Shown here: one piece after another, positions 54,762 to 64,000 of the stretch
Layout: every line of letters starts with the position of its first letter
How positions within the stretch are numbered: the first letter of the stretch is position 1
The notes under the pieces: model-generated
The model's input: the letters and a program-made list of their open reading frames with translations, nothing else
What the model was told of the DNA's origin: nothing
Databases searched by the model: none
Source of the DNA: Incurvaria masculella
Taxonomy: Eukaryota > Arthropoda > Insecta > Lepidoptera > Incurvariidae
NCBI GenBank assembly: GCA_946894095.1
Contig: OX335659.1
Coordinates: 379,501-443,500 of the forward strand
DNA length: 64,000 nucleotides
Direction of reading: 5' to 3'
Made by a program: the position numbers and the translations under genes

Positions 54762-55496
54762 GTCGACGTCCTTTCTTCTAAAATGTCCTGAAACATAAAT
54801 TAGTTATTAAATACTTCGATTGTGGTAATATATACCTATATAAAAATATCATCACGAAAAACATCCCATATCTTAATGTACATAATTACAAGTAGGTGGT
54901 AACTTTACATTTATGTAATCGTTTTAACGTTTTGTTGAAAAAAAAAATGCATTTTTGCGTATGACAAAAAAGGTGTAATCTCAGCATGAACATGTCAACC
55001 AGTGTACTGATGTCACAGCGCTGGTTTTCAGACCGGACCAATTCTGTATAATAGGTCGAGGAAAAAGTCTTTTCGCATATAGTATGTATAAACTTGTAAT
55101 AAAATGTGTTTGCCTGTAATATTTGTACCTGGCTAGTTTTGATGACATGATAAAGGAATAGTTTAAAAAAAGAAACCATTTAGTAAAATGTTGTTTCCCG
55201 CCATTTTTCATTTATTTTTCTTTCTGTCAAAATGAGTGAATCTAATTATGCAATTCGATACATTTTAAAAATGTTTTACAAAAAAGAAAAATGCAATGCA
55301 CGAAAAACTTTGTGATTTTTATGGACCTATACAGCTCCATTTATATTATTTTATCTCAGCGTCGGTTAAGAGTACACACCCGTAGAAAAAAAATCGAAAT
55401 ATTAAAATATAGACTATTATAATGGCTTTAATGAGTTGCTCATATTCTTTCAAATCTATATGCTTGCTACACCTATTTACTAGGGTTTTAATTATT
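54762..55496. other. Upstream region of the integrase-like gene
   Basis: AT-rich. I found no clear terminal inverted repeat of the transposon here or beyond its 3' end. ORFs of 76-97 codons are without motif. Confidence 0.35.
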
Positions 55497-55835
55497 GAAG
55501 AAAGAGCCCAGTAAAAAGAACTACTTTACGAAATCTTCGCAGTCGATGGCCGCAACGCAGATAAAGCGTTAAATAATTATATGTAGGTATAATCTGAAAC
55601 ACTATGTTAGTAGGAGGCATCGATTACGGGAGGAAGGAACTGCAGGAGAATTCCAAATTATGGGTATACAGCAGGTGTATTGCAATTATTGGTAGACGCA
55701 AAACCCGAGAATGGTATGTTTTTCTGGTTTGGGTCCAGCTTTGCAGTATATTCGTAAAGTAGTTATTTTTACTGACCTCTTTCTTCAATTAATATGTCCT
55801 TGCTTCACGATCGATTATGCATACATACATATTAC
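55497..55835 (+). mobile_element. tRNA-Leu-like SINE, decayed, with inverted flanks
   Basis: TATTGGTAGACGC (A-box region), TCTGGTTTGGGTCCAGC (T-arm/B-box) and GCATACATACATATTACATT tail match 2281-2465 in opposite orientation. About 40 bp at 55493-55533 (AAGAAAGAGCCCAGTAAAAA) recur inverted at 55754-55794, so part of a second, opposed copy is joined to it. Confidence 0.6.
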
Positions 55836-55837
55836 AT

Positions 55838-55999
55838 TCTATGGATAGCTAGCACCACACAACTACCGTTATGATATTAGCCCAATACACCATATTCCCG
55901 AAGGAACTAGGTGCCATGCCAGGACCTTCCCTGGCACGGCTACACTCTCCAATCATATTTTTATCCAATGCGGTGGTACAACTCGGGCGGGCTTAACCC
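55838..55999 (-). mobile_element. SINE body fragment with internal deletion
   Basis: CACACAACTACCGTTATGAT through CCATGCCAGGACCTTCCC, then a deletion and GCGGTGGTACAACTCGGGCG. Head missing. Confidence 0.7.
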
Positions 56000-56003
56000 A
56001 ACC

Positions 56004-56362
56004 TTAAGGTAGCTCAACCCGGTGGGACTACATCATTCGCGGGCACGGTACAAAACCATGCTGTTGCGCTCTGGGACCTTCTCTGTTTCAAAGAAAAAGA
56101 CAGGCTCCGTGATGAGGAAGATGCAACATGTCCACAACAAAGACAATGTGCATACCTAGTGTATGATTTGGTAAGATTTACGAAAATTTTAATTACAAAA
56201 CGACCTATAGCTAAAAGTAAACCACGACCGCTGTAGTCAAAAATGTAACAAAAAGTAAATAGATTATAAATCTTGATTAAATTAGCTATGTCTGATGACT
56301 AATCCTTTTTAGATGTTCTTACTACATCATTGCGTAATGTACCTCCAAAGTTATTGTATAAC
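56004..56362 (+). mobile_element. TTAA MITE, right end lost
   Basis: TTAAGGTAGCTCAACCCGGT to ACCTCCAAAGTTATTGTATA, where the fold-back element at 56371 replaces the remainder. Confidence 0.85.
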
Positions 56363-56370
56363 AATATTTC

Positions 56371-57424
56371 TAAATAAAAAAAGGACCGCCTTCAAAAAAA
56401 CCGGAACTAAAAAGCAAAAAATAATTGGTTACTTTTAATTAATGTACGACAAGTTATTTTAATACTAACTAATTATGTACAATTTCTTAATTTTTAATCA
56501 TCTTTTGAAGTCGGTGCCTTGGGTAGAGTTCGCTCTGCACGCTAACCTAACCTAACCGAACAGACACTATTTCAGCCGAACGCACCAGAAGGCTACGAGA
56601 GCGTAAACAACCTGAGTCAGCGTTGGTTTTCGTGCAAGCTGATATCGATACAGCGCAGCGTACTGAAATTGGGTTTCAACGATTATTAGTACTTTCGGCT
56701 TCATAAAGGCGCGCACTGGTGAAGGAGTATGTTAATTCCCTGCTCTGTGGATTGGTACTTCTTACGACATCGTTGTCTAAACGAGACGATTTCTGCCGAA
56801 ATTGAAGAGATATGTACTAACCGCACACTCGTTTTGACACGTAGTTGAGAGCAGACACCTCAAAATCGCTACCTATTGTTTTCTGTTCATTTTTATTTTT
56901 TATTTTTTTTATTTTGTATTATGTAGGTATTTAGGTAGAATAGAAAGTACAAGCTACACCTACCTAAATATTTACCATATAAGTGGTCGTTGTTTTTATA
57001 TTGGTTTGTTTGTTTAGTTTGTAGGGTTTTCTTGTGTTTATTTTGTTTTAACTGTGTTAGGTATTTAGTTTAAGTATAAGGTATATTTAAGTTACAAAGT
57101 ACTTGCCTAAATGCCTACAAACATACGTTTTTCCGACCTGTTTGTTTATTTAATATTTGTTTTTGTGTTTTGTTTAAGTAGGTAAATGTAAGTACATAGC
57201 TACCTGCTTATATTTCTTTCTTAGCGATAGGTGATATTAATCTAACTACTTACAGCCCTAAAGGACCTCTACCCAAGGCACCGACTTCAAAAGATGATTA
57301 AAAATTAAGAAATTGTACATAATTAGTTAGTATTAAAATAGCTTGTCGTACATTAATTAAAAGTAACCTATAATTTTTTGCTTTTTAGTTTCGGTTTTTT
57401 TGAAGGCGGTCCTTTTTTTCTTTA
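56371..57424. mobile_element. Fold-back element with about 160-bp TIRs
   Basis: The left arm (AAAAGGACCGCCTTCAAAAA to GGTGCCTTGGGTAGAG, about 56371-56529) and the right arm (57267-57424) are near-perfect complements. The 740-bp centre has no long ORF and includes CTAACCTAACCTAACC. The GAAGTCGGT wording is shared with the repeat at 58070-58256. Confidence 0.85.
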
Positions 57425-57470
57425 AAAATATTTTATTTTTTGCTTTTTAGTGGTGGCGTAACTTTTTGAC

Positions 57471-57520
57471 TTAAGGTGGGCTTCCACATACAAATTGGAA
57501 AGAAGATCATGCGCACCTCA
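57471..57520 (-). mobile_element. TTAA MITE terminus
   Basis: TTAAGGTGGGCTTCCACATA followed by GGAAAGAAGATCATGCGCA, one end only. Confidence 0.6.
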
Positions 57521-57549
57521 CTATCCCATGCGAACTCTCTAAACTGTTT

Positions 57550-57755
57550 TTTTTTTATGTGACTGGACATGGATGGCTAATACCAAACTTTTTGTCATGG
57601 TATTAGCCCAACACACCACATGGGAACTAGGTGCCATGCCAGGACCTTCCTTATATTGCACGGCTACATTGAACTGGACGGAAAACACGGACAATTTTCA
57701 TTGCCGCTTCGACCATCGTTCATCCAATGCGATGGTACCAACCCGGGCGGGATTT
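57550..57755 (-). mobile_element. SINE body, 5S-headed subfamily, head lost
   Basis: ATGTGACTGGACATGGATGG and CATGGGAACTAGGTGCCATG are the subfamily variants of 48249-48629. It stops at CCCGGGCGGGATT. Confidence 0.8.
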
Positions 57756-58069
57756 AAAAACAAGTCACTGAAAATTTTAAGTTTCTAGGATCATTTGTTT
57801 CGGAAATCTCAACATGAGGGGTTTTCACCTAAATGTTTGGACCTGTTTCCCCCAAAATAGTAGAATTTCCAAAAATATTTTCTTCGTAAGCATTCCCATC
57901 TAAAACAAAACCTACGCTGACATTTCTGGGTTCAGCGGCCCTAGAGATAGAAATGTGTACAATTTTCCCTCTTTTACCCCCCCTTGAATAAAAAAACACC
58001 TCTCATACTGAACAATCTTACCCTAAAAGAAAGCTACTGTAACTAAAAAATCACATTCTGGGTTTGCGG

Positions 58070-58256
58070 GCTTAAGAAATTCGATGTTTGTTATTTTGAT
58101 AAAAAAAAATGGGACCAACTAGAAAGTATACCCTTTCGAACAAAAAAAGAATTTTCCAAATCGGTCCAGAGGTCTTCGAGTAATCGGTGAACATAAATAA
58201 AAAAAAAAAGATTCCGACGAATTGAGAACCTCCTCCTTTTTTGAAGTCGGTTAAAA
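58070..58256. repeat. Lepidopteran interspersed repeat (GAAGTCGGT end)
   Basis: GAATTGAGAACCTCCTCCTT followed by TTTTGAAGTCGGTT, and upstream TCGGTCCAGAGGTCTTCGAG. I recall this phrase as very widespread in moth and butterfly genomes; its class is not established here. Confidence 0.55.
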
Positions 58257-58449
58257 CGCGGAGATTTCGTGCATAATGTATCAGTGTCATATTTACCACC
58301 TTAGGAATTTAATTTTGAATCCTTACCTATTAGTGTTCTAATCTTAACACAATCTTAACAAAATCTTAACACGACCATTTTTCATGGCCTCTTCGACCAT
58401 GTTTCATCCGAAGACATCTCACTAAGTCGCGCGGGGTTAATGAAGAGGA

Positions 58450-58766
58450 TAATGAGGTGATCAAGTCGAATACAGTGTCTCGTGCCCATTTCCTCAGTCA
58501 AATTAATATGTATTTTCTGATATTTTGCACATTAAATAAACATCTGTACTTTTTTGTTTTTTTTATAAGCTAACTGATATTCCTGATATACGCCTCTGAA
58601 AATATGAATACAAATACAAAAAGGTATATAATATTGTTACAAGTTAATTTATTTAAAAAAAACGTATAAACTCTTAGTTGAATGTGCTAATTTACAGAAA
58701 AAATATCTCTTAATTTGACTGAGGAAACAGGTATGAGCAATTGTATAGAACTTGATCACCTCATTA
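58450..58766. mobile_element. MITE with about 70-bp TIRs and TA ends
   Basis: TAATGAGGTGATCAAG at the left and CTTGATCACCTCATTA at the right. The arms also share TTTCCTCAGTCAAATTAA in inverted form. Terminal TA on both sides would fit a TA target duplication (Tc1/mariner-type), which is inference. Confidence 0.8.
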
Positions 58767-59066
58767 TGCTCTAAAGTAAATGCATTTTATGTAATGTATG
58801 TATGTAATGCATGGACAGGTGCAACGTGTGCAAAAAAGTGGACCAATGTATTTTAAGTATATATACTTACTTTCTTTTAAATCTGGGTCACATCTTCCTT
58901 CCAACTCCTTTTCAAATCCAACACTAGCTGCAGAAAGAAATACAATTATATTATTTTTTTGCTGTAAAATTGGAGCTAAAATCAGAGCATTTTTTTTTAA
59001 AACCTTAATACAATATTAGCCGTCATATCTGTCTTAAGATAAAATTATCACCCTACTTTCGGGGTC

Positions 59067-59634
59067 TTAAGGTGGCCCAACCCGGCGGGCCTAACTCATT
59101 CGCGGGCACGGTACAAAACCGTGCTGTTGCGCTCTGGGACCTTCTCTGTTTCAAAGAATAAGACAGGCTCCGTGATGAGGAAGATGCAATATGTCCACGA
59201 AAAAGACAATGTGCATAGTGTATGATTTGGTAAGATTTACGAAAATTTTAATTTCAAAACGACTTATAGCTAAAAGTAAACCACGACGGCTGTAGTCAAA
59301 AATCTAACAAAAACCAAATAGGTTATAAATTTTGATTAAATAAGCTATGTCTGATGACTAATCTTTTTAAGATGTTCTTACTTTATCATTGCGTAATCCA
59401 CCTCCAAAGTTATTGTATAAAACGCGCGAAAAATTCGAACTTTAGGACCTTATAACTTAGAAATCAAACACAAATTTACAATGCCAATGGTCATCAGATG
59501 TCTGATGACCATTGGCATTGTAAATTGATCAAATAAAGCTATTTTGAGCAAAATTTTGGATCTCTGACAAGAAATATGGGCGCGATCTTCTTTCCCCTTT
59601 TGTATGGTGAGATGAGCGGGATGGGCCGCCTTAA
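59067..59634 (+). mobile_element. TTAA MITE, complete, with snap-back insertion
   Basis: TTAA at 59067-59070 and 59631-59634, TIR GGTGGCCCAACCCGG / GCGGGATGGGCCGCC. It is 18 bp longer than the other complete copies, mainly through an inverted duplication at 59475-59524. Confidence 0.92.
59475..59524. repeat. Perfect 24-bp palindrome arms inside the MITE
   Basis: TTTACAATGCCAATGGTCAT-CAGA, two bases, then the exact complement. The second arm replaces sequence (CATCTAGTTCAATC) found in other copies. Confidence 0.93.
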
Positions 59635-60839
59635 GCTTTAACTTCAAAGTCTATGATCAAATACTATTTCATATAAGACAATTAGTGAGTCTTTTCTAAT
59701 GAAATTACAAAGATTCATCCTAGTCTGTCAAGGAAACAGAAAGTTTGGCATGGACACGGCCAGAACAATTAAACATATGTAACATGCGGTCAAGTTCAAA
59801 AACACAGACTCGCGAAGTTTACAGTTCAGAGAGCCATTAGTTATACATATTTGAGCAATTGTTAACTAGTTAGTAAATATCAAAGAAAAAAAGACAAACC
59901 AGGCGAAGTTTCTTATCGCTTTTTTCTCGCCAGAGATTAATCGAACCCGAATAATTGACGAATCCGAGTATGTAATATACACCTAATGGACGAAATAAAG
60001 TAACTACTGAAACTTGTAAATAAAGTAATTGAAATTTTAAAACTTCTTCTGTGACTAGCTGTGCCCGCATGGAATTCAGTCTGTGACTTTGAGTGTATCA
60101 ATAAAAAAATAGCACTTTCGGATATTACCTCCTTCATCCAAACATACAAACTTTACCTCCTTATAACATTAGTGTACGATAAAAGTTCTGACTTTCTCGC
60201 GTTTAGAAGTTGAAATGTTTTATAAACAGGACTGCGATTGAATATCACATAACATCGTTTTACAATACACACATAAAAATGGACAGAAAACGGAGCTTTT
60301 GTAAGTATTTTTTGTTATTTTGTAAGTAAATATCAAGCCTCGCTGCAAATTAAAATACCTTTGTCCTGCAGTTCAACTCCTCTCTCCCATGGTCTGAACG
60401 GTGTGAACATGTCTAACTATATGTAAGTTGCCCTGCAAGAAAAGATGCAAAATAGTAAACTTAATTATTATCATAATAAATACTGAAAATAAGAAATTTC
60501 TCTGGCTTCTTCCTTGAGGCAAACTTAGATGTGTCGGTTCCAATTGAAAATTAAACTAAATCTAGACAGTTAGTTAAATTGTATAATCTTTTATAAACTA
60601 TTCATAATCTATTTAACTATGTCAGCACACTTTTCGAAATTCGAAAAATCATACTGCTATATTGTGTTTATAGATTGAATGATTGCTCTCATTTGACTCA
60701 GTTTAGATTTTCACAAAATTCAGAACGTGTAGACGCAGATATTCATTGACTTCTGCTAGAGATACGAACCATCATGTTCATACCACACCCACCGTCATGA
60801 TATAAGTTCAACACAACGCATTCTCAGAGGAATAAGGTG
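59635..60839. other. Unassigned sequence
   Basis: 59860-60010 (GGCGAAGTTTCTTATCGCTT, then GGACGAAATAAAGTAACT) resembles a LINE 3' UTR. No gene. Confidence 0.35.
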
Positions 60840-61237
60840 CCTTTTTTATGCAACCTGACACGGATAGCTATTATTATGGATGGATATTGGCCCAAAACAC
60901 TACGTTCCCGAAGAAATTAGGTGCCATACCAGGACTTTCCCTTTGTGAGCACGGCCACATTGAACTGGATGGAAAACACCGACAATTTTTCATTTCCGCT
61001 TCGACTATCTTTTCATCCAATGCGATGGTATCAACCCGGTGGGCTTAAACCCTGCGGGCTGAGTTGGATAAGTGCATTTCGTGTTCCCTACTAAGGACTA
61101 TTCCTTAGTAGGGAATACGAAATGCACTTATCCAACTCAGAGAGAGAAAGAAAGTGGTGCATTAATGGGGCGAGGATTTTAACCCAGGTCTCTGGTATGC
61201 AAGGCAAATCCCCGCGCCACTTAGCTACGAGCCGCTC
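60840..61237 (-). mobile_element. tRNA-headed SINE with snap-back rearrangement
   Basis: Tail side at 60842, head at about 61165-61237 (GAGGATTTTAACCCAGGTCT; CGCCACTTAGCTACGAGCCG). The segment normally between the ACCTAGTAGGGG block and the AAATGCACTTATC block is replaced by an inverted copy of flanking sequence. Confidence 0.85.
61059..61140. repeat. 39-bp palindrome arms inside the SINE
   Basis: CTGAGTTGGATAAGTGCATT...CTACTAAGGA, four bases, then its complement with one mismatch. Confidence 0.92.
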
Positions 61238-61239
61238 CA

Positions 61240-61560
61240 CAGTGCCTTCCCAGGGTTTCTCTTTACGAACACAGCTACATTGGGCTGTACGGAAAGCACG
61301 GATTTTATTGCCGCTTCTACCATTTATTTATTTATCCAATGCGATCACTAAAATGAGATCCAACCCGGGCGGGCTTAAAACCCAACCACCTAGTAGAGAA
61401 AGTAACCTACAAAGTTACCATGGATTCCGAACCATGGAATAGCTTGCAATCATGATGAAATACATTTTATCCCAATAAAAAAAAGAGGTGCAAGAACGGG
61501 GCGGGGATCGACCTCGTGAACTCGGGCATGAAGAGCAAGTACTCGCGCTTTTTTTATTTG
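61240..61560 (-). mobile_element. Diverged tRNA-headed SINE
   Basis: GAACACAGCTACATTGGGCT, CCGGGCGGGCTTAAAACCC-type body and a head remnant (GGGGATCGACCTCGTGAACT). Adjoins the previous SINE head to tail. Confidence 0.65.
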
Positions 61561-61606
61561 AATTTGAGGGCTGACAATTCAAACGTTTAAGCTGGACCTG
61601 GTTCCG

Positions 61607-61820
61607 ATTCCACGTAAAACTGTAGGTCCCCTTTCGTACCGACTAGGTGGTAGGTAGTCGGTACTAAGCACGGGGTGGGTTAGAACCATCGTATTTAACA
61701 TGAAGTTGGTTAAAAAGATGGTCGAAGTGGCAATTAAAAATATCCGTGTGTTTCGTCAAATTAAATGTAGCCAAGCAAAGCAATAATTAAGCACTTGGTA
61801 CGGCACCTACATAGTTCCGT
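61607..61820 (+). mobile_element. Diverged SINE, plus orientation
   Basis: CCGATTCCACGTAAAACTGT, GTAGGTCCCC, AAAAGATGGTCGAAGTGGCA and TTGGTACGGCACCTACATAG follow the SINE body in plus orientation. Head and tail missing. Confidence 0.6.
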
Positions 61821-62594
61821 TGTCATTTATAAAATTCAGAAATTTATTAAACGTAAGTCCAAGTAACCTTTGGGGTAGGATCTGACAGGTAACACATTAT
61901 TTATTGCATACCTAACACAATGTCACACAGGTCGCGCCAGCGGGCTCCATTCTAATATTTTAATATTTTATATTTTTAATGGTCTTAAAATGCAAAACAG
62001 CGCGACTTTTATTTTGTATGAAATACGATATGCATGGCTAAGACCACAGCCACTGTGATGTGACTATGTAAAAAAACCTAAAATTAATAAATGTTTCAAG
62101 CCTTCAAGATTATTTCATATATGCATGGAATAATCATTACATGGTAGGAACACCTTTTTACTGTGCTTGCAGTTGGTTGATACAGGGCTTGCAATTGAAA
62201 CATGACAAATTAACAAAAATATACAAGAACACATACATACCTTCAGATATTGACTTCTCTGCAACTTTCACTCAGAAAATAGCACAATTGTTGGCTTAAA
62301 TAAAACAGCCAAAATACATCGATATTAAAATGTTTTTTAAAATGGATGAAATCGCTAAAGACGAAACGGTCTCGCGTGAAGTCGTCTTGCGAGTGATAAA
62401 CTAAACAGGAATAATTTTCGAGTATTCTACTTTTTACACAGAGATGTGTTAAGAATTCGGCCGTAACATCCACTTAACTCATTCGATGACATGTTTTTGA
62501 GATCTTTCTCAAACACCACTTGACAAAAACGTGCACTTTCAAAGAGGCTGCCCCAATCAGATGTCACTTCAGATATAGGTAATAAAAATAGTTT
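61821..62594. other. Unassigned sequence
   Basis: No recognised element up to the LINE. Confidence 0.35.
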
Positions 62595-63461
62595 TTGCGG
62601 AAGTTTGAAAAAGAGAATGTCTCAATTCGTCCGTCCTTTTATTTATATATTTCATATATAGGGCTGTGCCCTCAACTTGAGGCCGTTAATAATATTAATA
62701 TTGATTTGAGGAGTGTTTGGCAGTGGTCAGCGAGCAATGGACTAGCGCTAAATCCCCAGAAGTCCTTGGTTTTAGTACTGGGAAACAAAAATACTGTAAA
62801 AAAAGTGCTGTCTAGAAACCCACTTATTATGATGAATGGAATAGTTCTGCCCATTGTTAAAACTGCGCGAAACCTTGGTCTCAAGATGGACAGTCAACTC
62901 CGGTATGGAGAACACATTGCCGAAAACGTTGGAAGATCGTTCGGTAAACTCAAAAGCGTATATAAAATACGACAATATCTTAGTACCAAGGTTCGACATC
63001 AACTAACAGAGACACTGATTCTTTCGCAACTTAATTATGCAGATGTTGTCTACGGCCCTTGTATACATAAAAAAACGTCTAGAAGAGTCCAACAGGTTCA
63101 AAACGCGTGTATTCGGTTCTGTGAGCATATTAAGAGACGCTCTCATATAACTCCCATTCTGAACAAGCTACATATTCTTAAAATGGAAAATCGTCGTACA
63201 CTCCACCTGGCCACTCAAGTTGCTAAAGTTATTATGTCACAGAGTCCCACACCCTTATGGAGTAGACTAAAGTGGCAAGGAGAGAGTCATAGGTATGGCA
63301 CGCGTGGGTCCGGAGTACAGCTATCTGTTCCTAAGCTGTTCTCAGCGTCCAAGTGTTGGAACGATATTCCTCCTCCTATTCGACAAATTATTACCATACA
63401 TAGTTTAAAAAAAAAATTTAAACGTTATCTTCTCTCACAACAAATATCGACAGCTATATAG
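62595..63461 (+). pseudogene. LINE reverse transcriptase, C-terminal region
   Basis: The frame is open over 288 codons; homology to RT starts at about codon 25 (LEAVNNINIDLRSVWQWSAS), so the first codons are host or junction sequence. Following blocks: NGLALNPQKS, KTARNLGLKMDSQLRYGEHI, LILSQLNYADVVYGPC and SKCWNDIPPPIRQI. The catalytic YADD box, which normally precedes the first block by about 15 residues, is missing, so the copy is 5'-truncated and inactive, although its frame is otherwise undamaged. Confidence 0.88.
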
Positions 63462-64000
63462 TTTTTTTAATTTTTTATTTAATGTTTCTATCTTTACTTT
63501 ACATACGCTAAATACTCCGCTCATCCAAGAAACTCATCGTCCAAAGCATTTTTAGTTCTCATTTGGTTTGTTCACCTTGTTTGGTTGTACAGTATATTTA
63601 AAGATACTTATTTGTGTGCTAATTGTATGAACAGGTTTGATTTTGGTCTTTTATCTTGACTTTTAAACCTAATGTAACATAATATTACGAAACGTCACTA
63701 ATGTGAAATAGGCCAAACTTAAAATCAGCGACTAGCCTTAGCAATATGTCAGCCTAGTCACAGCTGTGTTTGGTCCTTTTGTTGATATATGCTGTTTATT
63801 TATTTTAATTATCTTACTTTAGCTACTAATGTTTAAGTTACTTGTTACCTTTATAATGTTTTCGTTATATAAGATAATTTAATTTTATTTATTTACACTT
63901 ATAATTTAGTATAGAATACAATTTAGAAATTAAGTAAGTATAAGCTTTATCTAATTGTAATTGTAAGCATTATCAATAATAAACATTTTCATTTTCAATT
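62660..64000 (+). mobile_element. 5'-truncated LINE, copy B, running off the window
   Basis: It includes the RT frame and the 3' UTR. 63329-64000 equals 1-672 with two substitutions. The tail (CATTTT) is just being entered at the window edge. Confidence 0.88.

Noticed and set aside
56540..56556. CCTAA repeats like insect telomere sequence
   Set aside because: Fewer than three units, inside a fold-back element; no evidence for a telomere or telomeric retroelement.
1..64000. Window as one unit of a 63-kb tandem array
   Set aside because: Only 672 bp can be compared and they belong to a mobile element; two insertions explain it more simply.

Overview
This window is repeat-rich nuclear DNA from an insect, almost certainly a moth or butterfly. 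The pointers are several interspersed repeats that I know as typical of Lepidoptera (the hairpin-ended repeat with an internal GGAC tract, a 'GAAGTCGGT' repeat, Helitrons opening TC...ACTAATAT, SINEs of about 400 bp), the non-LTR retrotransposon types present, and the lack of any bacterial gene organisation. I found no host protein-coding gene that I can name and no functional rRNA or tRNA gene. Nearly everything recognisable is mobile DNA or its debris, set in AT-rich sequence with a few GC-rich islands. Species and chromosome cannot be read from the sequence.

Layout. 1-705 is the 3' end of a LINE whose close twin (two differences in 672 bp) closes the window at 62595-64000. 0.9-6.3 kb is a pile-up of SINEs, hairpin repeats and LINE tails, including a LINE inserted inside a SINE with a 6-bp target duplication. 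6.3-11 kb holds GC-rich islands, a MITE, and a full-length tRNA-headed SINE with a perfect 7-bp duplication inside a terminal-inverted-repeat (TIR) element. 11.1-16.8 kb has a reverse-transcriptase (RT) fragment on the minus strand, a tandem pair of LINE 3' ends and a second RT fragment. 17-27.6 kb is mostly unassigned.

27.9-33.9 kb is the best-resolved object: a Transib (RAG1-related) DNA transposon with CACAGTG termini, a perfect 5-bp GC-rich target duplication (CGCCG), unusually long inverted repeats of about 880 bp, and two later insertions in its right arm (a LINE tail and an apparent 1.92-kb solo LTR), each with its own target duplication. 34-42 kb carries several MITEs and two copies of a TTAA-flanked MITE. 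42.5-44.7 kb is a LINE with a restriction-like endonuclease, of the R4/Dong type, lying between two ATT tracts. 46.7-47.1 kb is a short Helitron. 48-51 kb has SINEs sharing one body but carrying either a tRNA-derived or a 5S rRNA-derived head. 52-54.8 kb holds a LINE ORF1-like esterase fragment and the only long intact ORF of the window, a 549-residue integrase-like transposase of the Ginger1 kind that ends just as an OTU-protease motif begins. 55-62.5 kb is more MITEs and SINEs, two of them with snap-back inverted duplications.

The genes do not form a pathway. What links them is parasitism and nesting: SINEs use LINE machinery in trans, MITEs use the transposases of autonomous relatives, and elements insert preferentially into each other. 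All family names rest on motifs and boundaries read by eye, without database searches.
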